A DNA stretch of 64,000 nucleotides from Philhelius pedissequus (GCA_910595825.1 CAJVCO010000025.1:109892-173891); one strand, 5' to 3'; positions 12,242 through 26,820 are shown, counted from the first letter of the stretch. Notes: a model not told the origin generated them from the letters alone. Made by a program: numbers and translations.

Positions 12242-12649
12242 TTAAAAATTATATATTCGTGATCTTGGAACTGCCACCTTTTAATCCATGTAACGAATGA
12301 CACGAAAAACTAATTTTAAAAAAATTGGACATTTTTATCTTTCAACGCGATTTCTGACTAAACTACGCGTGCTAGACCCATCAAACTTTACACTTTGTCT
12401 GTCCCTTAAAATTCGATTTGCGGCTAAACTACTTGCCCTAGCGACTTAAAAATTATATATTCGTGATCTTGGAAGTGCCACCTTTCAATCCATGTAACGA
12501 ATGACACAAAAAACTAATTTTAAAAAATTTGGACATTTTTATCTTTAAACGCGATTTCTGACTAAACTACGCGTCCTAGACCCATCAAACTTTACACTTT
12601 TTCTGTCCCTTAAAATTCGATTTGCGGCTAAACTACTTGCCCCAGCGAC
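12242..12649. repeat. Divergent monomer pair D1-D2, full marker set
   Basis: The pair differs from consensus by about 14 substitutions running from D1 CGATTTCTGA (12,349) to D2 CGATTTCTGA (12,553). In between lie CACTTTGTCTG, GCCCTAGCG, GGAAGTGCC, TTTCAATCC, ACACAAAAAAC and A6T3GG. The following monomer has AACAAATGAC (A at 12,703), which also follows the next pair. Private changes are TTTCAACGCG and GCGTGCTAG in D1. The distance from the previous pair is 5,715 bp, or 28 monomers. Confidence 0.93.
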
Positions 12650-15600
12650 TTAAAAATTATATATTCGTGATCTTGGAACTGCCACCTTTTAATCCATGTA
12701 ACAAATGACACGAAAAACTAATTTTAAAAAAATTGGACATTTTTATCTTTAAACGCGTTTTCCGGCTAAACTATGCGTCCTAGACCCATCAAACTTTACA
12801 CTTTTTCTGTCCCTTAAAATTCGATTTGCGGCTAAACTACTTGCCCCAGCGACTTAAAAATTATATATTCGTGATCTTGGAACTGCCACCTTTTAATCCA
12901 TGTAACGAATGACACGAAAAACTAATTTTAAAAAAATTGGACATTTTTATCTTTAAACGCGTTTTCCGGCTAAACTATGCGTCCTAGACCCATCAAACTT
13001 TACACTTTTTCTGTCCCTTAAAATTCGATTTGCGGCTAAACTACTTGTCCCAGCGACTTAAAAATTATATATTCGTGATCTTGGAACTGCCACCTTTTAA
13101 TCCATGTAACGAATGACACGAAAAACTAATTTTAAAAAAATTGGACATTTTTTATCTTTAAACGCGTTTTCCGGCTAAACTATGCGTCCTAGACCCATCA
13201 AACTTTACACTTTTTCTGTCCCTTAAAATTCGATTTGCGGCTAAACTACTTGCCCCAGCGACTTAAAAATTATATATTCGTGATCTTGGAACTGCCACCT
13301 TTTAATCCATGTAACGAATGACACGAAAAACTAATTTTAAAAAAATTGGACATTTTTATCTTTAAACGCGTTTTCCGGCTAAACTATGCGTCCTAGACCC
13401 ATCAAACTTTACACTTTTTCTGTCCCTTAAAATACGATTTGCGGCTAAACTACTTGCCCCAGCGACTTAAAAATTATATATTCGTGATCTTGGAACTGCC
13501 ACCTTTTAATCCATGTAACGAATGACACGAAAAACTAATTTTAAAAAAATTGGACATTTTTATCTTTAAACGCGTTTTCCGGCTAAACTATGCGTCCTAG
13601 ACCCATCAAACTTTACACTTTTTCTGTCCCTTAAAATTCGATTTGCGGCTAAACTACTTGCCCCAGCGACTTAAAAATTATATATTCGTGATCTTGGAAC
13701 TGCCACCTTTTAATCCATGTAACGAATGACACGAAAAACTAATTTTAAAAAAATTGGACATTTTTATCTTTAAACGCGTTTTCCGGCTAAACTATGCGTC
13801 CTAGACCCATCAAACTTTACACTTTTTCTGTCCCTTAAAATTCGATTTGCGGCTAAACTACTTGCCCCAGCGACTTAAAAATTATATATTCGTGATCTTG
13901 GAACTGCCACCTTTTAATCCATGTAACGAATGACACGAAAAACTAATTTTAAAAAAATTGGACATTTTTATCTTTAAACGCGTTTTCCGGCTAAACTATG
14001 CGTCCTAGACCCATCAAACTTTACACTTTTTCTGTCCCTTAAAATTCGATTTGCGGCTAAACTACTTGCCCCAGCGACTTAAAAATTATATATTCGTGAT
14101 CTTGGAACTGCCACCTTTTAATCCATGTAACGAATGACACGAAAAACTAATTTTAAAAAAATTGGACATTTTTATCTTTAAACGCGTTTTCCGGCTAAAC
14201 TATGCGTCCTAGACCCATCAAACTTTACACTTTTTCTGTCCCTTAAAATTCGATTTGCGGCTAAACTACTTGCCCCAGCGACTTAAAAATTATATATTCG
14301 TGATCTTGGAACTGCCACCTTTTAATCCATGTAACGAATGACACGAAAAACTAATTTTAAAAAAATTGGACATTTTTATCTTTAAACGCGTTTTCCGGCT
14401 AAACTATGCGTCCTAGACCCATCAAACTTTACACTTTTTCTTTCCCTTAAAATTCGATTTGCGGCTAAACTACTTGCCCCAGCGACTTAAAAATTATATA
14501 TTCGTGATCTTGGAACTGCCACCTTTTAATCCATGTAACGAATGACACGAAAAACTAATTTAAAAAAAATTGGACATTTTTATCTTTAAACGCGTTTTCC
14601 GGCTAAACTATGCGTCCTAGACCCATCAAACTTTACCCTTTTGCTGTCCCTTAAAATTCGATTTGCGGCTAAACTACTTGCCCCAGCGACTTAAAAATTA
14701 TATATTCGTGATCTTGGAACTGCCACCTTTTAATCCATGTAACGAATGACACGAAAAACTAATTTAAAAAAAAATTGGACATTTTTATCTTTAAACGCGT
14801 TTTCCGGCTAAACTATGCGTCCTAGACCCATCAAACTTTACACTTTTTCTGTCCCTTAAAATTCGATTTGCGGCTAAACTACTTGCCCCAGCGACTTAAA
14901 AATTATATATTCGTGATCTTGGAACTGCCACCTTTTAATCCATGTAACGAATGACACGAAAAACTAATTTAAAAAAAATTGGACATTTTTATCTTTAAAC
15001 GCGTTTTCCGGCTAAACTATGCGTCCTAGACCCATCAAACTTTACACTTTTTCTGTCCCTTAAAATTCGATTTGCGGCTAAACTACTTGCCCTAGCGACT
15101 TAAAAATTATATATTCGTGATCTTGGAACTGCCACCTTTTAATCCATGTAACGAATGACACGAAAAACTAATTTTAAAAATATTGGACATTTTTATCTTT
15201 AAACGCGTTTTCCGGCTAAACTATGCGTCCTAGACCCATCAAACTTTACACTTTTTCTGTCCCTTAAAATTCGATTTGCGGCTAAACTACTTGCCCCAGC
15301 GACTTAAAAATTATATATTCGTGATCTTGGAACTGCCACCTTTTAATCCATGTAACGAATGACACGAAAAACTAATTTAAAAAAAATTGGACATTTCTAT
15401 CTTTAAACGCGTTTTCCGGCTAAACTATGCGTCCTAGACCCATCAAACTTTACACTTTTTCTGTCCCTTAAAATTCGATTTGCGGCTAAACTACTTGCCC
15501 CAGCGACTTAAAAATTATATATTCGTGATCTTGGAACTGCCACCTTTTAATCCATGTAACGAATGACACGAAAAACTAATTTTAAAAAAATTGGACATTT

Positions 15601-15711
15601 TTATCTTTAAACGCGTTTTCCGGCTAAACTATGCGTCCTAGACCCATCAAACTTTACACTTTTTCTGTCCCTTAAAATTCGATTTGCGGCTAAACTACTT
15701 GCCCCAGCGAC

Positions 15712-15806
15712 TTAAAAATTATATATTCGTGATCTTTAAACGCGTTTTCCGGCTAAACTATGCGTCCTAGACCCATCAAACTTTACACTTTTTCTGCCCC
15801 AGCGAC
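15712..15806. repeat. Truncated 95-bp monomer with two internal deletions
   Basis: GTGATCTT joins directly to TAAACGCG, losing the middle of the monomer with a shared ATCTT at the breakpoint. Then TTTCTG joins to CCCCAGCG, losing the segment with the second CGGCTAAACT. Together 109 bp are missing (204 to 95). I found no second copy of this form, unlike the 98-bp form later in the window. Short shared bases at the first junction fit deletion by slippage or microhomology end joining. Confidence 0.93.
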
Positions 15807-17846
15807 TTAAAAATTATATATTCGTGATCTTGGAACTGCCACCTTTTAATCCATGTAACGAATGACACGAAAAACTAATTTTAAAAAAATTGGACATTTT
15901 TATCTTTAAACGCGTTTTCCGGCTAAACTATGCGTCCTAGACCCATCAAACTTTACACTTTTTCTGTCCCTTAAAATTCGATTTGCGGCTAAACTACTTG
16001 CCCCAGCGACTTAAAAATTATATATTCGTGATCTTGGAACTGCCACCTTTTAATCCATGTAACGAATGACACGAAAAACTAATTTTAAAAAAATTGGACA
16101 TTTTTATCTTTAAACGCATTTTCCGGCTAAACTATGCGTCCTAGACCCATCAAACTTTACACTTTTTCTGTCCCTTAAAATTCGATTTGCGGCTAAACTA
16201 CTTGCCCCAGCGACTTAAAAATTATATATTCGTGATCTTGGAACTGCCACATTTTAATCCATGTAACGAATGACACGAAAAACTAATTTTAAAAAAATTG
16301 GACATTTTTATCTTTAAACGCGTTTTCCGGCTAAACTATGCGTCCTAGACCCATCAAACTTTACACTTTTTCTGTCCCTTAAAATTCGATTTGCGGCTAA
16401 ACTACTTGCCCCAGCGACTTAAAAATTATATATTCGTGATCTTGGAACTGCCACCTTTTAATCCATGTAACGAATGACACGAAAAACTAATTTAAAAAAA
16501 ATTGGACATTTTTATCTTTAAACGCGTTTTCCGGCTAAACTATGCGTCCTAGACCCATCAAACTTTACACTTTTTCTGTCCCTTAAAATTCGATTTGCGG
16601 CTAAACTACTTGCCCCAGCGACTTAAAAATTATATATTCGTGATCTTGGAACTGCCACCTTTTAATCCATGTAACGAATGACACGAAAAACTAATTTTAA
16701 AAAAATTGGACATTTTTATCTTTAAACGCGTTTTCCGGCTAAACTATGCGTCCTAGACCCATCAAACTTTACACTTTTTCTGTCCCTTAAAATTCGATTT
16801 GCGGCTAAACTACTTGCCCCAGCGACTTAAAAATTATATATTCGTGATCTTGGAACTGCCACCTTTTAATCCATGTAACGAATGACACGAAAAACTAATT
16901 TTAAAAAAATTGGACATTTTTATCTTTAAACGCGTTTTCCGGCTAAACTATGCGTCCTAGACCCATCAAACTTTACACTTTTTCTGTCCCTTAAAATTCG
17001 ATTTGCGGCTAAACTACTTGCCCCAGCGACTTAAAAATTATATATTCGTGATCTTGGAACTGCCACCTTTTAATCCATGTAACGAATGACACGAAAAACT
17101 AATTTAAAAAAAATTGGACATTTTTATCTTTAAACGCGTTTTCCGGCTAAACTATGCGTCCTAGACCCATCAAACTTTACACTTTTTCTGTCCCTTAAAA
17201 TTCGATTTGCGGCTAAACTACTTGCCCCAGCGACTTAAAAATTATATATTCGTGATCTTGGAACTGCCACCTTTTAATCCATGTAACGAATGACACGAAA
17301 AACTAATTTTAAAAAAATTGGACATTTTTATCTTTAAACGCGTTTTCCGGCTAAACTATGCGTCCTAGACCCATCAAACTTTACACTTTTTCTGTCCCTT
17401 AAAATTCGATTTGCGGCTAAACTACTTGCCCCAGCGACTTAAAAATTATATATTCGTGATCTTGGAACTGCCACCTTTTAATCCATGTAACGAATGACAC
17501 GAAAAACTAATTTTAAAAAAATTGGACATTTTTATCTTTAAACGCGTTTTCCGGCTAAACTATGCGTCCTAGACCCATCAAACTTTACACTTTTTCTGTC
17601 CCTTAAAATTCGATTTGCGGCTAAACTACTTGCCCCAGCGACTTAAAAATTATATATTCGTGATCTTGGAACTGCCACCTTTTAATCCATGTAACGAATG
17701 ACACGAAAAACTAATTTTAAAAAAATTGGACATTTTTATCTTTAAACGCGTTTTCCGGCTAAACTATGCGTCCTAGACCCATCAAACTTTACACTTTTTC
17801 TGTCCCTTAAAATTCGATTTGCGGCTAAACTACTTGCCCCAGCGAC

Positions 17847-18254
17847 TTAAAAATTATATATTCGTGATCTTGGAACTGCCACCTTTTAATCCATGTAACG
17901 AATGACACGAAAAACTAATTTTAAAAAAATTGGACATTTTTATCTTTAAACGCGATTTCTGACTAAACTACGCGTCCTAGACCCATCAAACTTTACACTT
18001 TGTCTGTCCCTTAAAATTCGATTTGCGGCTAAACTACTTGCCCTAGCGACTTAAAAATTATATATTCGTGATCTTGGAAGTGCCACCTTTCAATCCATGT
18101 AACGAATGACACAAAAAACTAATTTTAAAAAATTTGGACATTTTTATCTTTAAACGCGATTTCTGACTAAACTACGCGTCCTAGACCCATCAAACTTTAC
18201 ACTTTTTCTGTCCCTTAAAATTCGATTTGCGGCTAAACTACTTGCCCCAGCGAC
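17847..18254. repeat. Divergent monomer pair D1-D2, full marker set
   Basis: The marker order is the same as in the 12.2-kb pair: CGATTTCTGA at 17,954 and 18,158, with CACTTTGTCTG, GCCCTAGCG, GGAAGTGCC, TTTCAATCC and ACACAAAAAAC between. AACAAATGAC follows (A at 18,308, exactly 5,605 bp after its equivalent at 12,703). 5,605 bp equals 28 monomers once the 95-bp truncated monomer between them is allowed for, so the pairs at 6.6, 12.3 and 17.9 kb are spaced 28 monomers apart twice. Confidence 0.93.
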
Positions 18255-21200
18255 TTAAAAATTATATATTCGTGATCTTGGAACTGCCACCTTTTAATCC
18301 ATGTAACAAATGACACGAAAAACTAATTTAAAAAAAATTGGACATTTTTATCTTTAAACGCGTTTTCCGGCTAAACTATGCGTCCTAGACCCATCAAACT
18401 TTACACTTTTTCTGTCCCTTAAAATTCGATTTGCGGCTAAACTACTTGCCCCAGCGACTTAAAAATTATATATTCGTGATCTTGGAACTGCCACCTTTTA
18501 ATCCATGTAACGAATGACACGAAAAACTAATTTTAAAAAAATTGGACATTTTTATCTTTAAACGCGTTTTCCGGCTAAACTATGCGTCCTAGACCCATCA
18601 AACTTTACAGTTTTTCTGTCCCTTAAAATTCGATTTGCGGCTAAACTACTTGCCCCAGCGACTTAAAAATTATATATTCGTGATCTTGGAACTGCCACCT
18701 TTTAATCCATGTAACGAATGACACGAAAAACTAATTTTAAAAAAATTGGACATTTTTAACTTTAAACGCGTTTTCCGGCTAAACTATGCGTCCTAGACCC
18801 ATCAAACTTTACACTTTTTCTGTCCCTTAAAATTCGATTTGCGGCTAAACTACTTGCCCCAGCGACTTAAAAATTATATATTCGTGATCTTGGAACTGCC
18901 ACCTTTTAATCCATGTAACGAATGACACGAAAAACTAATTTTAAAAAAATTGGACATTTTTATCTTTAAACGCGTTTTCCGGCTAAACTATGCGTCCTAG
19001 ACCCATCAAACTTTACACTTTTTCTGTCCCTTAAAATTCGATTTGCGGCTAAACTACTTGCCCCAGCGACTTAAAAATTATATATTCGTGATCTTGGAAC
19101 TGCCACCTTTTAATCCATGTAACGAATGACACGAAAAACTAATTTTAAAAAAATTGGACATTTTTATCTTTAAACGCGTTTTCCGCCTAAACTATGCGTC
19201 CTAGACCCATCAAACTTTACACTTTTTCTGTCCCTTAAAATTCGATTTGCGGCTAAACTACTTGCCCCAGCGACTTAAAAATTATATATTCGTGATCTTG
19301 GAACTGCCACCTTTTAATCCATGTAACGAATGACACGAAAAACCAATTTTAAAAAAATTGGACATTTTTATCTTTAAACGCGTTTTCCGGCTAAACTATG
19401 CGTCCTAGACCCATCAAACTTTACACTTTTTCTGTCCCTTAAAATTCGATTTGCGGCTAAACTACTTGCCCCAGCGACTTAAAAATTATATATTCGTGAT
19501 CTTGGAACTGCCACCTTTTAATCCATGTAACGAATGACACGAAAAACTAATTTTAAAAAAATTGGACATTTTTATCTTTAAACGCGTTTTCCGGCTAAAC
19601 TATGCGTCCTAGACCCATCAAACTTTACACTTTTTCTGTCCCTTAAAATTCGATTTGCGGCTAAACTACTTGCCCCAGCGACTTAAAAATTATATATTCG
19701 TGATCTTGGAACTGCCACCTTTTAATCCATGTAACGAATGACACGAAAAACTAATTTTAAAAAAATTGGACATTTTTATCTTTAAACGCGTTTTCCGGCT
19801 AAACTATGCGTCCTAGACCCATCAAACTTTACACTTTTTCTGTCCCTTAAAATTCGATTTGCGGCTAAACTTCTTGCCCCAGCGACTTAAAAATTATATA
19901 TTCGTGATCTTGGAACTGCCACCTTTTAATCCATGTAACGAATGACACGAAAAACTAATTTTAAAAAAATTGGACATTTTTATCTTTAAACGCGTTTTCC
20001 GGCTAAACTATGCGTCCTAGACCCATCAAACTTTACACTTTTTCTGTCCCTTAAAATTCTATTTGCGGCTAAACTACTTGCCCCAGCGACTTAAAAATTA
20101 TATATTCGTGATCTTGGAACTGCCACCTTTTAATCCATGTAACGAATGACACGAAAAACTAATTTAAAAAAAATTGGACATTTTTATCTTTAAACGCGTT
20201 TTCCGGCTAAACTATGCGTCCTAGACCCATCAAACTTTACACTTTTTCTGTCCCTTAAAATTCGATTTGCGGCTAAACTACTTGCCCCAGCGACTTAAAA
20301 ATTATATATTCGTGATCTTGGAACTGCCACCTTTTAATCCATGTAACGAATGACACGAAAAACTAATTTTAAAAAAATTGGACATTTTTATCTTTAAACG
20401 CGTTTTCCGGCTAAACTATGCGTCCTAGACCCATCAAACTTTACACTTTTTCTGTCCCTTAAAATTCGATTTGCGGCTAAACTACTTGCCCCAGCGACTA
20501 AAAAATTATATATTCGTGATCTTGGAACTGCCACCTTTTAATCCATGTAACGAATGACACGAAAAACTAATTTTAAAAAAATTGGACATTTTTATCTTTA
20601 AACGCGTTTTCCGGCTAAACTATGCGTCCTAGACCCATCAAACTTTACACTTTTTCTGTCCCTTAAAATTCGATTTGCGGCTAAACTACTTGCCCCAGCG
20701 ACTTAAAAATTATATATTCGTGATCTTGGAACTGCCACCTTTTAATCCATGTAACGAATGACACGAAAAACTAATTTAAAAAAAATTGGACATTTTTATC
20801 TTTAAAAGCGTTTTCCGGCTAAACTATGCGTCCTAGACCCACCAAACTTTACACTTTTTCTGTCCCTTAAAATTCGATTTGCGGCTAAACTACTTGCCCC
20901 AGCGACTTAAAAATTATATATTCGTGATCTTGGAACTGCCACATTTTAATCCATGTAACGAATGACACGAAAAACTAATTTTAAAAAAATTGGACATTTT
21001 TATCTTTAAACGCGTTTTCCGGCTAAACTATGCGTCCTAGACCCATCAAACTTTACACTTTTTCTGTCCCTTAAAATTCGATTTGCGGCTAAACTACTTG
21101 CCCCAGCGACTTAAAAATTATATATTCGTGATCTTGGAACTGCCACCTTTTAATCCATGTAACGAATGACACGAAAAACTAATTTTAAAAAAATTGGACA

Positions 21201-21534
21201 TTTTTATCTTTAAACGCGTTTTCCGGCTAAACTATGCGTCCTAGACCCATCAAACTTTACACTTTTTCTGTCCCTTAAAATTCGATTTGCGGCTAAACTA
21301 CTTGCCCCAGCGACTTAAAAATTATATATTCGTGATCTTGGAACTGCCACCTTTTAATCCATGTAACGAATGACACGAAAACTAATTTTAAAAAAATTGG
21401 ACATTTTTATCTTTAAACGCGTTTTCCGGCTAAACTATGCGTCCTAGACCCATCAAACTTTACACTTTTTCTGTCCCTTAAAATTCGATTTGCGGCTAAA
21501 CTACTTGCCCCAGCGACTTAAAAATTATATATTC

Positions 21535-21748
21535 TTGATCTTGGAACTGCCACCTTTTAATCCATGTAACGAATGACACGAAAAACTAATTTTAAAAAAA
21601 TTGGACATTTTTATCTTTAAACGCGTTTTCCGGCTAAACTATGCGTCCTAGACCCATCAAACTTTACACTTTTTCTGTCCCTTAAAATTCGATTTGCGGC
21701 TAAACTACTTGCCCCAGCGACTTAAAAATTATATATTCGTGATCTTGA
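21535..21748. repeat. Marker haplotype TTCTTGATC plus CTTGAAACT
   Basis: Two adjacent monomers carry G-to-T at 21,535 (TTCTTGATC) and G-to-A at 21,748 (CTTGAAACT), 213 bp apart. The same two markers with identical 213-bp spacing recur at 26,839/27,052 and 27,859/28,072. The first interval is 5,304 bp, exactly 26 monomers, showing transposition or duplication of a haplotype over this distance. Confidence 0.85.
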
Positions 21749-23533
21749 AACTGCCACCTTTTAATCCATGTAACGAATGACACGAAAAACTAATTTTAAA
21801 AAAATTGGACATTTTTATCTTTAAACGCGTTTTCCGGCTAAACTATGCGTCCTAGACCCATCAAACTTTACACTTTTTCTGTCCCTTAAAATTCGATTTG
21901 CGGCTAAACTACTTGCCCCAGCGACTTAAAAATTATATATTCGTGATCTTGGAACTGCCACCTTTTAATCCATGTAACGAATGACACGAAAAACTAATTT
22001 TAAAAAAATTGGACATTTTTATCTTTAAACGCGTTTTCCGGCTAAACTATGCGTCCTAGACCCATCAAACTTTACACATTTTCTGTCCCTTAAAATTCGA
22101 TTTGCGGCTAAACTACTTGCCCCAGCGACTTAAAAATTATATATTCGTGATCTTGGAACTGCCACCTTTTAATCCATGTAACGAATGACACGAAAAACTA
22201 ATTTTAAAAAAATTGGACATTTTTATCTTTAAACGCGTTTTCCGGCTAAACTATGCGTCCTAGACCCATCAAACTTTACACTTTTTCTGTCCCTTAAAAT
22301 TCGATTTGCGGCTAAACTACTTGCCCCAGCGACTTAAAAATTATATATTCGTGATCTTGGAACTGCCACCTTTTAATCCATGTAACGAATGACACGAAAA
22401 ACTAATTTTAAAAAAATTGGACATTTTTATCTTTAAACGCGTTTTCCGGCTAAACTATGCGTCCTAGACCCATCAAACTTTACACTTTTTCTGTCCCTTA
22501 AAATTCGATTTGCGGCTAAACTACTTGCCCCAGCGACTTAAAAATTATATATTCGTGATCTTGGAACTGCCACCTTTTAATCCATGTAACGAATGACACG
22601 AAAAACTAATTTTAAAAAAATTGGACATTTTTATCTTTAAACGCGTTTTCCGGCTAAACTATGCGTCCTAGACCCATCAAACTTTACACTTTTTCTGTCC
22701 CTTAAAATTCGATTTGCGGCTAAACTACTTGCCCCAGCGACTTAAAAATTATATATTCGTGATCTTGGAACTGCCACCTTTTAATCCATGTAACGAATGA
22801 CACGAAAAACTAATTTTAAAAAAATTGGACATTTTTATCTTTAAACGCGTTTTCCGGCTAAACTATGCGTCCTAGACCCATCAAACTTTACACTTTTTCT
22901 GTCCCTTAAAATTCGATTTGCGGCTAAACTACTTGCCCCAGCGACTTAAAAATTATATATTCGTGATCTTGGAACTGCCACCTTTTAATCCATGTAACGA
23001 ATGACACGAAAAACTAATTTTAAAAAAATTGGACATTTTTATCTTTAAACGCGTTTTCCGGCTAAACTATGCGTCCTAGACCCATCAAACTTTACACTTT
23101 TTCTGTCCCTTAAAATTCGATTTGCGGCTAAACTACTTGCCCCAGCGACTTAAAAATTATATATTCGTGATCTTGGAACTGCCACCTTTTAATCCATGTA
23201 ACGAATGACACGAAAAACTAATTTTAAAAAAATTGGACATTTTTATCTTTAAACGCGTTTTCCGGCTAAACTATGCGTCCTAGACCCATCAAACTTTACA
23301 CTTTTTCTGTCCCTTAAAATTCGATTTGCGGCTAAACTACTTGCCCCAGCGACTTAAAAATTATATATTCGTGATCTTGGAACTGCCACCTTTTAATCCA
23401 TGTAACGAATGACACGAAAAACTAATTTAAAAAAAATTGGACATTTTTATCTTTAAACGCGTTTTCCGGCTAAACTATGCGTCCTAGACCCATCAAACTT
23501 TACACTTTTTCTGTCCCTTAAAATTCGATTTGC

Positions 23534-26100
23534 TTCTAAACTACTTGCCCCAGCGACTTAAAAATTATATATTCGTGATCTTGGAACTGCCACCTTTTAA
23601 TCCATGTAACGAATGACACGAAAAACTAATTTAAAAAAAATTGGACATTTTTATCTTTAAACGCGTTTTCCGGCTAAACTATGTGTCCTAGACCCATCAA
23701 ACTTTACACTTTTTCTGTCCCTTAAAATTCGATTTGCGGCTAAACTACTTGCCCCAGCGACTTAAAAATTATATATTCGTGATCTTGGAACTGCCACCTT
23801 TTAATCCATGTAACGAATGACACGAAAAACTAATTTTAAAAAAATTGGACATTTTTATCTTTAAACGCGTTTTCCGGCTAAACTATGCGTCCTAGACCCA
23901 TCAAACTGTACACTTTTTCTGTCCCTTAAAATTCGATTTGCGGCTAAACTACTTGCCCCAGCGACTTAAAAATTATATATTCGTGATCTTGGAACTGCCA
24001 CCTTTTAATCCATGTAACGAATGACACGAAAAACTAATTTTAAAAAAATTGGACATTTTTATCTTTAAACGCGTTTTCCGGCTAAACTATGCGTCCTAGA
24101 CCCATCAAACTTTACACTTTTTCTGTCCCTTAAAATTCGATTTGCGGCTAAACTACTTGCCCCAGCGACTTAAAAATTATATATTCGTGATCTTGGAACT
24201 GCCACCTTTTAATCCATGTAACGAATGACACGAAAAACTAATTTAAAAAAAATTGGACATTTTTATCTTTAAACGCGTTTTCCGGCTAAACTATGCGTCC
24301 TAGACCCATCAAACTTTACACTTTTTCTGTCCCTTAAAATTCGATTTGCTTCTAAACTACTTGCCCCAGCGACTTAAAAATTATATATTCGTGATCTTGG
24401 AACTGCAACCTTTTAATCCATGTAACGAATGACACGAAAAACTAATTTAAAAAAAATTGGACATTTTTATCTTTAAACGCGTTTTCCGGCTAAACTATGT
24501 GTCCTAGACCCATCAAACTTTACACTTTTTCTGTCCCTTAAAATTCGATTTGCGGCTAAACTACTTGCCCCAGCGACTTAAAAATTATATATTCGTGATC
24601 TTGGAACTGCCACCTTTTAATCCATGTAACGAATGACACGAAAAACTGATTTTAAAAAAATTGGACATTTTTATCTTTAAACGCGTTTTCCGGCTAAACT
24701 ATGCGTCCTAGACCCATCAAACTTTACACTTTTTCTGTCCCTTAAAATTCGATTTGCGGCTAAACTACTTGCCCCAGCGACTTAAAAATTATATATTCGT
24801 GATCTTGGAACTGCCACCTTTTAATCCATGTAACGAATGACACGAAAAACTAATTTTAAAAAAATTGGACATTTTTATCTTTAAACGCGTTTTCCGGCTA
24901 AACTATGCGTCCTAGACCCATCAAACTTTACACTTTTTCTGTCCCTTAAAATTCAATTTGCGGCTAAACTACTTGCCCCAGCGACTTAAAAATTATATAT
25001 TCGTGATCTTGGAACTGCCACCTTTTAATCCATGTAACGAATGACACGAAAAACTAATTTTAAAAAAATTGGACATTTTTATCTTTAAACGCGTTTTCCG
25101 GCTAAACTATGCGTCCTAGACCCATCAAACTGTACACTTTTTCTGTCCCTTAAAATTCGATTTGCGGCTAAACTACTTGCCCCAGCGACTTAAAAATTAT
25201 ATATTCGTGATCTTGGAACTGCCACCTTTTAATCCATGTAACGAATGACACGAAAAACTAATTTTAAAAAAATTGGACATTTTTATCTTTAAACGCGTTT
25301 TCCGGCTAAACTATGCGTCCTAGACCCATCAAACTTTACACTTTTTCTGTCCCTTAAAATTCGATTTGCGGCTAAACTACTTGCCCCAGCGACTTAAAAA
25401 TTATATATTCGTGATCTTGGAACTGCCACCTTTTAATCCATGTAACGAATGACACGAAAAACTAATTTTAAAAAAATTGGACATTTTTATCTTTAAACGC
25501 GTTTTCCGGCTAAACTATGCGTCCTAGACCCATCAAACTTTACACTTTTTCTGTCCCTTAAAATTCGATTTGCGGCTAAACTACTTGCCCCAGCGACTTA
25601 AAAATTATATATTCGTGATCTTGGAACTGCCACCTTTTAATCCATGTAACGAATGACACGAAAAACTAATTTAAAAAAAATTGGACATTTTTATCTTTAA
25701 ACGCGTTTTCCGGCTAAACTATGCGTCCTAGACCCATCAAACTTTACACTTTTTCTGTCCCTTAAAATTCGATTTGCTTCTAAACTACTTGCCCCAGCGA
25801 CTTAAAAATTATATATTCGTGATCTTGGAACTGCAACCTTTTAATCCATGTAACGAATGACACGAAAAACTAATTTAAAAAAAATTGGACATTTTTATCT
25901 TTAAACGCGTTTTCCGGCTAAACTATGTGTCCTAGACCCATCAAACTTTACACTTTTTCTGTCCCTTAAAATTCGATTTGCGGCTAAACTACTTGCCCCA
26001 GCGACTTAAAAATTATATATTCGTGATCTTGGAACTGCCACCTTTTAATCCATGTAACGAATGACACGAAAAACTGATTTTAAAAAAATTGGACATTTTT
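23534..26100. repeat. Nested 4-, 6- and 7-monomer duplications
   Basis: Three copies of a monomer group are marked by TTTGCTTCTAAAC (at 23,534, 24,350 and 25,778) and CTATGTGTCC (at 23,684, 24,500 and 25,928). The intervals are 816 bp (4 monomers) and 1,428 bp (7 monomers). The second and third copies also share CTGCAACC (24,406 and 25,834) and AACTGATTTT (24,648 and 26,076), which the first lacks. AAACTGTACAC at 23,908 and 25,132 is 1,224 bp (6 monomers) apart. The later copies are therefore closer relatives, and the markers imply at least two exchange events with different registers. Confidence 0.88.
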
Positions 26101-26820
26101 ATCTTTAAACGCGTTTTCCGGCTAAACTATGCGTCCTAGACCCATCAAACTTTACACTTTTTCTGTCCCTTAAAATTCGATTTGCGGCTAAACTACTTGC
26201 CCCAGCGACTTAAAAATTATATATTCGTGATCTTGGAACTGCCACCTTTTAATCCATGTAACGAATGACACGAAAAACTAATTTTAAAAAAATTGGACAT
26301 TTTTATCTTTAAACGCGTTTTCCGGCTAAACTATGCGTCCTAGACCCATCAAACTTTACACTTTTTCTGTCCCTTAAAATTCGATTTGCGGCTAAACTAC
26401 TTGCCCCAGCGACTTAAAAATTATATATTCGTGATCTTGGAACTGCCACCTTTTAATCCATGTAACGAATGACACGAAAAACTAATTTTAAAAAAATTGG
26501 ACATTTTTATCTTTAAACGCGTTTTCCGGCTAAACTATGCGTCCTAGACCCATCAAACTTTACACTTTTTCTGTCCCTTAAAATTCGATTTGCGGCTAAA
26601 CTACTTGCCCCAGCGACTTAAAAATTATATATTCGTGATCTTGGAACTGCCACCTTTTAATCCATGTAACGAATGACACGAAAAACTAATTTTAAAAAAA
26701 TTGGACATTTTTATCTTTAAACGCGTTTTCCGGCTAAACTATGCGTCCTAGACCCATCAAACTTTACACTTTTTCTGTCCCTTAAAATTCGATTTGCGGC
26801 TAAACTACTTGCCCCAGCGA

